5,517 bases of DNA from contig JASLIR010000098.1 in the NCBI GenBank assembly GCA_030152125.1, forward strand, positions 1-5,517, in the 5' to 3' direction. The position numbers and the translations under genes are program-made. Positions 1 to 4,943 of the stretch are shown in pieces. The DNA is from Alkanindiges sp. GTDB lineage: Bacteria; Pseudomonadota; Gammaproteobacteria; Pseudomonadales; Moraxellaceae. Position 1 is the first letter of the stretch, and each line of letters opens with the position of its first letter. The notes under the pieces are model-generated. The model was not told where the DNA came from. It worked only from the letters and a program-made list of their open reading frames with translations, and did not search any database.

Positions 1-452
1 CAGGCGTGATCCGGGTGTAAATGGGTTAGCAACACTGCATTTACCTGTTCGGGCTTATAGCCCGCTGCTGCCAGGTTATCCTGAATGGAACCAATATTGG
101 CACGATCCCCAAAGCACTTCGCCGCGCCACTATCCACCAGAATCAGTTGCTTGCCGGTATTCACCAGATAGGCATTTACTGCGGTTTGAATGCCATTTTT
201 ATCATCCACAAAGCGCTGGTGCAGCAAGTCAGTAATGGTTTTGCTGGACGCACCCTTAAATACCGAAGCCGGCAGATTGACATAGCCGTCATACAGTGCC
301 GTTACCTGAAAATCGCCCACATTCAAGCGGTAATAGCCGGGTACCTGCTGTTCCAAAGCAACTGGTGCAGCGGGTTGCTCTGCCGCCTTTAACGCCAATG
401 GACAGGCTGCCAGCGCAAGCACCAGTATGTTTTTTAGCAAAGTTTTAGTCAT
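1..452 (-). CDS. Exported MBL-fold metallo-hydrolase, methyl parathion hydrolase-like (partial, C-terminus outside window)
   Basis: The first 150 codons are visible, and the frame runs off the left edge open. The ATG at 452-450 begins with a basic, hydrophobic export signal (residues 1 to about 23). Residues 143-150 read THLHPDHA, the HxHxDH zinc-binding motif of the metallo-beta-lactamase fold. Before it come PGYYRLNVGDFQVTALYDG (about 37-55) and YLVNTGKQLILVDSGAA (about 90-106). These blocks closely resemble my recollection of methyl parathion hydrolase and the related AidC-type lactonases. The family hydrolyses organophosphates, esters or lactones with a two-metal centre, usually in about 310-330 residues, so roughly half is missing here. 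The substrate cannot be told from the sequence. The signal contains LAAC at 14-17, a possible lipobox, but a normal signal peptidase I cut near LKA-A (23/24) is also plausible. The ribosome binding site is weak (GAG about 10 bases upstream). The gene follows a 100-bp AT-rich gap and is probably transcribed on its own. The fold is sure, the subfamily likely. Confidence 0.9.
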   Translation of the reverse strand, partial: MTKTLLKNILVLALAACPLALKAAEQPAAPVALEQQVPGYYRLNVGDFQVTALYDGYVNLPASVFKGASSKTITDLLHQRFVDDKNGIQTAVNAYLVNTGKQLILVDSGAAKCFGDRANIGSIQDNLAAAGYKPEQVNAVLLTHLHPDHA

Positions 453-463
453 ATCAGTAGCTC

Positions 464-497
464 AATAATTATTGTAACGATCACTATAATAATTATT
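464..497. promoter_or_regulatory. Twin 10-bp palindromes AATAATTATT in the MBL gene promoter region
   Basis: AATAATTATT, which is its own reverse complement, occurs exactly twice, at 464-473 and 488-497. The copies are 24 bp apart start to start, which is a little over two helical turns. They lie 12-45 bp upstream of the MBL-hydrolase start codon. On the minus strand the second copy overlaps -10-like hexamers (TATTAT, TATAGT), but no good -35 is visible. The pair could be an operator for a dimeric regulator, or simply an AT-rich promoter that is palindromic by chance. Confidence 0.3.
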
Positions 498-504
498 TTT
501 TGCC

Positions 505-551
505 CTGATTAAACACTAAAACTGTATATGGATGTTTCATGCTTTAATCAG
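505..551 (-). repeat. Inverted repeat between SGNH hydrolase and MBL gene
   Basis: CTGATTAAA at 505-513 is the exact reverse complement of TTTAATCAG at 543-551, leaving a 29-nt loop. The repeat begins right after the SGNH hydrolase stop codon. On the minus strand the left arm is followed by GGCAAAAAATAATT, not a clean U-run, and the arms are AT-rich. It could weakly help 3'-end formation, but it is not a canonical terminator. Confidence 0.3.
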
Positions 552-552
552 A

Positions 553-1266
553 TTAATGATTAGCAAATAAGCCACTGCCATGAACACGTGCTACCAGCTG
601 CTGTGCCCATACGTTATAAGCCAGATGGCTGGGGTGAAAACCATCAGCCGCCAGATAAGCAGGACTCACTTCAAACTCAATCGGCATAAATACTGCCTTT
701 TGCTGCCCCATCAGTAACTGCTGCAGGGCTGTATTTAGCTGTTTGGCCTGCTGCCCCATAAACCAGCGTAGTGGTTGCGGCAGGGCGCTAAATAAATGCA
801 TAGGTGGTACGCTGGAGCACAAGATTAACTGGCTAGCAAAGCGCTGCTCAAGCTGGGTTAGCAGGGTTTGATACTGTTGCTGCCATTTACGCACAGAAGT
901 TCCAGCAGTAGCGTCATTCACACCTACCGACAACACCACCACATCAAAGGTTTGTTCTTCCAGCTGGTTTAAATCATTCAGCACCTGAGCCAGTGTATGT
1001 CCGGTGGTTGCCAGCAAACGCCACTGTACTTCATAGCGGTCAGAAAGCTGTGCCAGTAACTGGCCAGTGAGGGCTTCTGCCTGTGTTGCCACGCCTACCC
1101 CGGCTGCCGCAGAATCGCCCAGTACCAGTAACCTTAAAGGCTGCCCTTGTCCGCTCACGCCATGGCGTATGCCTTCCGGTTCCGGCAAGCGTGGAACGGT
1201 GCGGCGTACATACATGCCCTGCCCTAAAAGGACCGGTAGTAGTGGTATTGCAAGTAACTGACTCAA
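553..1266 (-). CDS. SGNH/GDSL-type hydrolase (esterase/lipase family) with N-terminal membrane anchor
   Basis: This is a predicted serine esterase of the SGNH fold, about 237 residues from the chosen start. All four signature blocks are present (numbered from the TTG start): LVLGDSAAAG with nucleophile Ser52; TTGHT with Gly89; SVGVND with Gly115 and Asn117; and DGFHPS with Asp208 and His211. A short hydrophobic segment at residues 3-16, followed by YVRR, suggests a signal anchor holding the enzyme at the inner membrane, facing the periplasm. I chose the TTG at 1266-1264 because AGGTGA lies 5 nt upstream and because the protein then begins right at this anchor, as in similar proteins I recall from Acinetobacter. 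The same frame stays open to an ATG at 1458, but that 64-residue extension has no Shine-Dalgarno sequence, overlaps inverted repeats and does not look like family sequence. A GTG at 1275 is another option. The substrate is unknown. The fold is secure, the start moderately so. Confidence 0.88.
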   Translation of the reverse strand: MSQLLAIPLLPVLLGQGMYVRRTVPRLPEPEGIRHGVSGQGQPLRLLVLGDSAAAGVGVATQAEALTGQLLAQLSDRYEVQWRLLATTGHTLAQVLNDLNQLEEQTFDVVVLSVGVNDATAGTSVRKWQQQYQTLLTQLEQRFASQLILCSSVPPMHLFSALPQPLRWFMGQQAKQLNTALQQLLMGQQKAVFMPIEFEVSPAYLAADGFHPSHLAYNVWAQQLVARVHGSGLFANH

Positions 1267-1271
1267 GTTGA

Positions 1272-1277
1272 TCACCT
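1272..1277 (-). promoter_or_regulatory. Shine-Dalgarno supporting the TTG start of the SGNH hydrolase
   Basis: On the minus strand AGGTGA (followed by TC) sits 5 nt before the TTG at 1266. It matches the 3' part of the ideal AGGAGGTGA sequence. No comparable site precedes the ATG at 1458 or the GTG at 1275, so this site decides the start call. Confidence 0.5.
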
Positions 1278-1295
1278 GTTTTAATAGCTTGCCCA

Positions 1296-1324
1296 GATAT
1301 AGCTTTTTTGTGAGGTAGATACAA
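1296..1324 (-). promoter_or_regulatory. Candidate sigma70 promoter for the SGNH hydrolase
   Basis: On the minus strand TTGTAT (1324-1319) and TATATC (1301-1296) are separated by exactly 17 bp. They match the -35 and -10 consensus at 3/6 and 4/6. A transcript from here would have a leader of about 25 nt before the TTG start at 1266. If real, it would exclude the ATG at 1458 as the start. The match is moderate and unconfirmed. Confidence 0.3.
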
Positions 1325-1394
1325 TGACCTTGACTTGTCAGTAAATACCATTTCACCCCAAAAAAATTAATAGACACCACCCGCGCAAAAATCA

Positions 1395-1410
1395 CCTTCG
1401 CTTGTGAAGG
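1395..1410 (-). repeat. Short hairpin CCTTC/GAAGG upstream of the SGNH hydrolase
   Basis: CCTTC (1395-1399) and GAAGG (1406-1410) can pair around a 6-nt loop. On the minus strand the stem is followed by TGATTTTTG, an imperfect U-rich tract, so it could act as a weak terminator or attenuator upstream of the SGNH hydrolase. The stem is short and the T-run interrupted. Confidence 0.3.
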
Positions 1411-1418
1411 CAATTTTA

Positions 1419-1444
1419 TGTCATTGATCTTGTGATCAATGACA
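1419..1444. repeat. Perfect 11-bp inverted repeat TGTCATTGATC
   Basis: TGTCATTGATC at 1419-1429 is exactly complementary to GATCAATGACA at 1434-1444, with a 4-nt loop (TTGT). It lies about 150 bp upstream of the preferred SGNH hydrolase start. No U-run follows on either strand, so it is not a standard terminator. It could be a protein-binding operator, an RNA hairpin, or the edge of an interspersed repeat. Confidence 0.55.
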
Positions 1445-1461
1445 ACGACATTTTTCATACC

Positions 1462-1507
1462 ATCAAAAGCCAGATTTTCGGACGCCTATGGCGTCCGAAA
1501 ACTTGAT
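1462..1507. repeat. Long hairpin, 12-bp perfect stem with 3-nt loop and outer 5-bp extension
   Basis: TTTTCGGACGCC (1475-1486) pairs perfectly with GGCGTCCGAAAA (1490-1501) around the loop TAT. An outer pair, ATCAA (1462-1466) with TTGAT (1503-1507), extends the structure across an asymmetric bulge. The T-run lies on the 5' side of the stem and the A-run on the 3' side on both strands, which is the reverse of a rho-independent terminator. It lies in the gap between the DUF934 terminator and the SGNH hydrolase. An intergenic repeat or structured-RNA element is the best description. Confidence 0.6.
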
Positions 1508-1539
1508 AGGGGGTTTGGGAGCGTTGCCCCAAACCCCCT
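1508..1539. repeat. G/C-rich 12-bp inverted repeat AGGGGGTTTGGG / CCCAAACCCCCT
   Basis: AGGGGGTTTGGG (1508-1519) and CCCAAACCCCCT (1528-1539) are exact reverse complements around an 8-nt loop (AGCGTTGC). The repeat begins immediately after the hairpin ending at 1507. It is followed by TAAAAATCGG on the plus strand and by TATCAAG on the minus strand, so there is no U-run. Its composition differs sharply from the AT-rich sequence around it. Palindromes of this kind (GGGGGTTTGGG type) are, as far as I recall, common as dispersed intergenic repeats in many bacteria. Copy number in this genome cannot be seen from the window. Confidence 0.6.
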
Positions 1540-1655
1540 TAAAAATCGGAGCAAGAGCAAGGCAACATTTTGCTTGCAGTACGAGGCGCAACGATCCAAC
1601 AGCAGCACTATGTATTAACTTAATTTGATATTTGGATGCAGGTAGCTACAGATAA
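1540..1655. other. Gene-free sequence between the palindromes and the DUF934 terminator
   Basis: No gene is seen here on either strand. A minus-strand frame is open from 1645 to the TGA at 1465-1463, but it has no ATG and no ribosome binding site. A weak stem, GCAAG (1557-1561) with CTTGC (1573-1577), is present. The segment may form one unit with the adjacent palindromes. The whole gap without a confident gene runs from 1267 to 1700. Confidence 0.4.
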
Positions 1656-1681
1656 TAAAAAAGCAGCCTTGTTAGGCTGCT
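1656..1681 (-). terminator. Rho-independent terminator of the cysI-DUF934 operon
   Basis: On the minus strand AGCAGCCT, loop AACA, AGGCTGCT forms a perfect 8-bp stem (1674-1681 with 1662-1669), followed directly by TTTTTATT. It starts 20 bp past the DUF934 stop codon. This is a textbook intrinsic terminator and marks the end of the operon. Confidence 0.92.
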
Positions 1682-1700
1682 CTTCTATTAACACAAACGC

Positions 1701-2201
1701 TTAAGCGTTATTACCGCCCTGGTAGCTGGCGTTTTCAACTGCCACGGAAGACTGGTAAGGCACCTTAAAGTCCTGCAAACCGGCAGCAGCTTCCTGTACA
1801 TCCTTGCCTTCTTTTAGTACAAAGGAGTCAAAACCACAGCGCTTCAGGTAGTTCAATACATCCTTAAACACATCACCCACCGCACGCAGCTCGCCTTTAA
1901 AACCCTGACGGCGCAGCAAGGCAGCAAAGGAATAACCGCGGCCATCAGCAAAACCGGCAAATTCAATGGCAATCGTGTCCAGTTGATCCAGCGGGAAATG
2001 CTCCACTTCCGGCGAATCATTCACAGTAATCAACAGCGCTTTTTTGCCCTGTACGTCCGCCAGGCGATCCAGCTCGGATGTTTTCAGCAATACATCACCC
2101 GCTGGCAATACGCCATCTTCTGCAATCAGCTGGTACTGGTTGTCCGCAATGCTGCCATCCTTATACAGAACCAGCGCTTTTTCCGGGCTATTACTTGGCA
2201 T
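1701..2201 (-). CDS. DUF934 family protein, sulfite reductase-associated (COG3749 type)
   Basis: A 166-residue soluble protein of the DUF934 family, whose genes usually sit beside cysI and often cysH in proteobacteria. The role is not established; a helper function in assimilatory sulfate reduction is inferred from this linkage. The diagnostic block lies at residues 83-129, with FADGRGYS, RRQGFKGELRAVGDV and YLKRCGFDSF, preceded by FPLDQLDTIAIEF (69-81), the usual entry into the domain. The start is the ATG at 2201-2199: AAGGAG lies 7 nt upstream, and the protein then begins MPSNSPEK. An upstream in-frame ATG at 2279 would add 26 residues encoded inside cysI and is rejected. The gene overlaps the cysI stop by 11 bases, which implies translational coupling. 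A strong terminator follows, so no cysH is cotranscribed downstream. Confidence 0.92.
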   Translation of the reverse strand: MPSNSPEKALVLYKDGSIADNQYQLIAEDGVLPAGDVLLKTSELDRLADVQGKKALLITVNDSPEVEHFPLDQLDTIAIEFAGFADGRGYSFAALLRRQGFKGELRAVGDVFKDVLNYLKRCGFDSFVLKEGKDVQEAAAGLQDFKVPYQSSVAVENASYQGGNNA

Positions 2202-3837
2202 ATACGCGCTCCTTGAATGGTTTAATACCAATACGGCGATAGGTATCGAGGAAACGCTCATCCTCTTCACGCAAATCAAGATAGGTATTCAAAATTTCTT
2301 CTACAATATCAGCCATGTCATCGGCACCAAACGATGGCCCCAGAATATCGCCAATACTGGCATCATGGTCGCTGTTACCACCCAATGATACCTGGTAGAA
2401 CTCATCGCCTTTTTTGTCCACACCCAGAATACCAATATGGCCTACGTGATGGTGACCACAGGCATTCATACAGCCGGAAATATTCAGGTCGATTGGGCCA
2501 AGGTCATACACCTTGTCCAGGTCATCAAAACGGCGACTGATGGCTTCAGAAATTGGAATGGACTTGGCATTAGCCAGCGAGCAGAAATCACCGCCTGGGC
2601 AGCATACGATATCGGTGATAAAGCCAATGTGTGCACGCGCCATATTGTGCTTGTCCAGCACCTGCCATAACGCAAATAAATCTTTTTGCGGCATGTCAGT
2701 CAGCACCAGGTTTTGCTCGTGGGTACTGCGCAACTCACCAAAGGTATATTTATCAGCTAAATCCGCAATCATCTCCAGTTCTTCACTGGTCAGGTCACCC
2801 GGCGCCACACCGGCACGCTTTAGCGAAATGGTGACAATGCGATAACCCGGCACTTTGTGCGCATAGGTATTGTGGCGATACCAGTTGGCAAACTGGGTAT
2901 TTTGTGCAAACTGCTGGCTTAAATCTACATCTTCTAACTGCTGGTAATCAAACGGCTTGAATACCTGATCCAGCTTTTCCAGTATTGCTGGCTCTGCACG
3001 GTGCGAGTCGGCAATGATGGCAAATTCGGCTTCTACTTTTTCAGCAAATACCGCAGGCGTTAAAGCTTTTACCAGAATCTTGATACGTGCCTTGTATTTG
3101 TTATCACGGCGGCCATGCAGGTTATATACACGCAGCACCGCTTCCAGATAACCAATCAGGTCTTCACGCGGCAGATACTCACGGATCACACTGCCAATAA
3201 TCGGGGTACGGCCCAAGCCGCCACCCACCATAATACGGTAGCCAATCTCACCTGCTTCGTTTTTAACAATATACACGCCAATATCATGGAACGCAGTGGC
3301 AGCGCGGTCTACTTCTGCAAGTGCAGACACCGCAATCTTGAACTTGCGCGGCAGGAAGGCAAATTCCGGATGGAAGGTACTCCACTGGCGAATCAGCTCA
3401 CAGGTTGGGCGCGGGTCAGTAATCTCCCCGGCTACCACACCAGCAAACTGGTCAGTAGTGGTATTACGGATACAGTTCCCACTGGTCTGGATGGCATGCA
3501 TCTGTACAGTAGCCAGCTCCGCCAGAATATCCGGCACGTCAGTCAGTTCCGGCCAGTTCAACTGAATGTTTTGACGGGTAGAAATATGCGCATAACCACG
3601 GTCATACTCGCGGGCAATCTGTGCCACTTTGCGCAACTGCCTGCTGCTTAGCAAGCCATAAGGCACGGCAATACGCAGCATGGGCGCATAACGCTGTACA
3701 TACAGGCCATTTTGCAAACGTAAAGGGCGGTATTCGTCGTCGGTTAATTTACCGTCAAGGTAACGCTGGGTCTGGTCGCGAAACTGCGCAACACGCTCGT
3801 CAATCAGTTGTTGATCAAGGTCGGTGTATAAATACAT
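2191..3837 (-). CDS. cysI: Sulfite reductase hemoprotein (nitrite/sulfite reductase family), siroheme/[4Fe-4S]
   Basis: A 548-residue cytoplasmic enzyme that reduces sulfite to sulfide by six electrons for cysteine synthesis; some family members also reduce nitrite. The protein has the duplicated ferredoxin-like half and siroheme half typical of the family. Siroheme-contacting basic residues are visible in STRQN (Arg88) and LPRKFKIAV (Lys165, Lys167). The cluster ligands are C413-x5-C419 (CPGGDFC) and C456-x3-C460 (GCMNAC), the last Cys bridging cluster and siroheme. Nearly the full family length is present, with no break. The start at 3837 is firm because an in-frame TAG lies 12 nt upstream, although the Shine-Dalgarno is poor. 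No flavoprotein CysJ gene is seen, so the electron donor is unknown; ferredoxin is possible. The DUF934 gene overlaps its 3' end. Sequence details such as RNTTTDQFAGVVAGEI resemble Acinetobacter homologues as I recall them. Sulfite is the inferred main substrate, from the DUF934 linkage. Confidence 0.96.
   Translation of the reverse strand: MYLYTDLDQQLIDERVAQFRDQTQRYLDGKLTDDEYRPLRLQNGLYVQRYAPMLRIAVPYGLLSSRQLRKVAQIAREYDRGYAHISTRQNIQLNWPELTDVPDILAELATVQMHAIQTSGNCIRNTTTDQFAGVVAGEITDPRPTCELIRQWSTFHPEFAFLPRKFKIAVSALAEVDRAATAFHDIGVYIVKNEAGEIGYRIMVGGGLGRTPIIGSVIREYLPREDLIGYLEAVLRVYNLHGRRDNKYKARIKILVKALTPAVFAEKVEAEFAIIADSHRAEPAILEKLDQVFKPFDYQQLEDVDLSQQFAQNTQFANWYRHNTYAHKVPGYRIVTISLKRAGVAPGDLTSEELEMIADLADKYTFGELRSTHEQNLVLTDMPQKDLFALWQVLDKHNMARAHIGFITDIVCCPGGDFCSLANAKSIPISEAISRRFDDLDKVYDLGPIDLNISGCMNACGHHHVGHIGILGVDKKGDEFYQVSLGGNSDHDASIGDILGPSFGADDMADIVEEILNTYLDLREEDERFLDTYRRIGIKPFKERVYAK
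2209..2214 (-). promoter_or_regulatory. Shine-Dalgarno of the DUF934 gene, inside cysI
   Basis: AAGGAG on the minus strand lies 7 nt before the ATG at 2201 and within the last codons of cysI. It is the best ribosome binding site in the window and settles the DUF934 start. Confidence 0.8.
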
Positions 3838-3964
3838 GGCGGATAGCTAGATTTCATCATAATAGGTGCGAAGGATACCCAGCTTTGCTTCATCTATAAA
3901 ACACTTTTTTTGCATAATTATTAGCGATTTTACTGATAACAGAATCACTGCTGGTGATAAGCGT
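3838..3964 (-). promoter_or_regulatory. AT-rich intergenic region, presumed cysI promoter region
   Basis: This 127-bp gap separates the lepB stop from the cysI start. On the minus strand there are -10-like hexamers, TATAGA (3898-3893) and TATTAT (3864-3859), but neither has a good -35 at 16-18 bp. That would fit an activator-dependent promoter such as CysB control, though I cannot identify a CysB site. Close to lepB, ATCAC (3944-3948) and GTGAT (3954-3958) form a 5-bp stem with a 5-nt loop. No U-run follows it, so it is not a convincing lepB terminator. No gene is seen here. Confidence 0.35.
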
Positions 3965-4858
3965 TTAAGGATTATGCACCCAGATCACCCGGCCAATGAT
4001 ATTTTGTGCAGGGACATAGCCCCAAAAGCGGCTGTCGGCACTCTGGTCTCGGTTATCACCCAGCACAAAGACCTGCCCGGCAGGCACGGTGCATACGTTT
4101 AATTTATTGATTACTGGACAGTTTTTTATAAACTGATAATTGGCAGAAAAATCCTGATCCAGCATGCGCACAATCGTATAAGGCTGACTACCAATCTGCT
4201 CATCGTAATAGGCAATGTATGGGCTGGATTGCGGCTGCACGCGTAGGATCTGTTTCTTACCATTGAGCAATAACGTACCTTTATCAAAAGAAATCTGGTC
4301 TCCCGGCAGACCAATCACCCGTTTGATAAATGTCTCTGAGGGTTTGACTGGATAATCAAATACAATCACCTCACCACGCTGCAGTTGGCTTAAATCAAAT
4401 GAATGGCCTGTAAAACGGTTAAAATAACCAAGCCCCCATCGTTTGGCAATCAGATAACCACCCTGCTGAATAGTCGGTAACATCGATGCCGAAGGGACAT
4501 GATAGAAGTTAAAAAACATCACCCGCGCCAGCAACAATGCCACACACAAACTAACAGCCACTTTTAGCACTGTATGTAAACGCCCCCAGGTTACTGGCTG
4601 TGCTCTAAAACCCAGCACACAGGCACTAATTAACGCTATCAGGTTAAAAACTGGCAAAACAAACTGAACAACTGCATAAAAAGGCATTAAGAAAATAGCG
4701 CACAACGTCAGTGCAAAACAGCCCAGTGCCCATCGGCCCTTGCCAATGTACAAAAAAGCCAATATGGGACTTAATATCCCAAGCAGGATAATCAGCCATT
4801 TTCTCGGTTGCGGTACTGTATGGTCATCTGCAGATTGTATGGCGAAGGTACTTTGCAT
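3965..4858 (-). CDS. lepB: Signal peptidase I (leader peptidase)
   Basis: A 297-residue inner-membrane serine protease that removes signal peptides from Sec- and Tat-exported proteins on the periplasmic side. The catalytic Ser125 is in VPSASMLPT and the general base Lys179 in ETFIKRVIGLPGD, the Ser/Lys dyad of family S26. RGEVIVFDYP (161-170) and GDNRDQSADSRFWGYVP (267-283) are the other conserved boxes. Four hydrophobic segments precede the active site (about 21-39, 44-62, 64-84 and 98-117), where E. coli LepB has two. Positive charges at 40-42 and 85-99 suggest cytoplasmic loops there, which places the catalytic domain outside. Cys247 and Cys256 could form a periplasmic disulfide. The ATG at 4858 has only a weak ribosome binding site, but an 85-bp gap lies upstream and the encoded N-terminus is complete. 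The usual neighbours lepA and rnc are not adjacent: an alpha/beta hydrolase lies upstream and cysI downstream. Confidence 0.96.
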   Translation of the reverse strand: MQSTFAIQSADDHTVPQPRKWLIILLGILSPILAFLYIGKGRWALGCFALTLCAIFLMPFYAVVQFVLPVFNLIALISACVLGFRAQPVTWGRLHTVLKVAVSLCVALLLARVMFFNFYHVPSASMLPTIQQGGYLIAKRWGLGYFNRFTGHSFDLSQLQRGEVIVFDYPVKPSETFIKRVIGLPGDQISFDKGTLLLNGKKQILRVQPQSSPYIAYYDEQIGSQPYTIVRMLDQDFSANYQFIKNCPVINKLNVCTVPAGQVFVLGDNRDQSADSRFWGYVPAQNIIGRVIWVHNP

Positions 4859-4870
4859 GGGCTATCGCTT

Positions 4871-4896
4871 ATTATAATGTTAATGGTTTATACCAT
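4871..4896 (-). promoter_or_regulatory. Candidate lepB promoter with palindrome ATGGT-TTAT-ACCAT
   Basis: On the minus strand TGGTATAAA (4895-4887) fits an extended -10 element (TGnTATAAA), and a perfect TATAAT hexamer lies at 4876-4871. Neither has a recognisable -35 at the right distance. The extended -10 sits inside a 5-bp inverted repeat, ATGGT (4883-4887) with ACCAT (4892-4896). Either hexamer could drive lepB, whose start is at 4858. Readthrough from the hydrolase is the alternative, since no terminator is visible after it. Confidence 0.35.
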
Positions 4897-4943
4897 CTGT
4901 ACTGTACACGGTTTTTTAGGTGCTTTCATTAACATGCTTTTTA

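Noticed and set aside
1477..1499. Inverted pair resembling the Neisseria DNA uptake sequence (GGCGTCCGAA against GCCGTCTGAA, 8 of 10)
   Set aside because: Two mismatches per arm, only one pair in the window, and gene content that looks like Moraxellaceae and not Neisseriaceae. Treated as chance resemblance.
1462..1539. Hairpins considered as rho-independent terminators
   Set aside because: Neither stem is followed by a T-run on either strand, and in the first one the T-run is on the wrong side. The real terminator is at 1656-1681.
1463..1645. Minus-strand open frame across the palindrome cluster, reading APIFKGVWGNAPKPP
   Set aside because: It has no ATG and no ribosome binding site, and the peptide is produced by the GGGGGTTTGGG palindrome. 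Such GNAPKPP-like stretches are typical translations of repeats, not proteins.
2202..2279. Longer DUF934 start at the ATG at 2279
   Set aside because: The extra 26 residues are encoded inside cysI, have no family resemblance and lack the clear AAGGAG that precedes the ATG at 2201.
3115..3651. A 178-codon open frame on the plus strand, opposite cysI
   Set aside because: It lies wholly antisense to the strongly conserved cysI coding sequence, shows no recognisable motif and is best explained as a codon-bias shadow. The other plus-strand frames opposite cysI, DUF934, lepB and the hydrolases are of the same kind.
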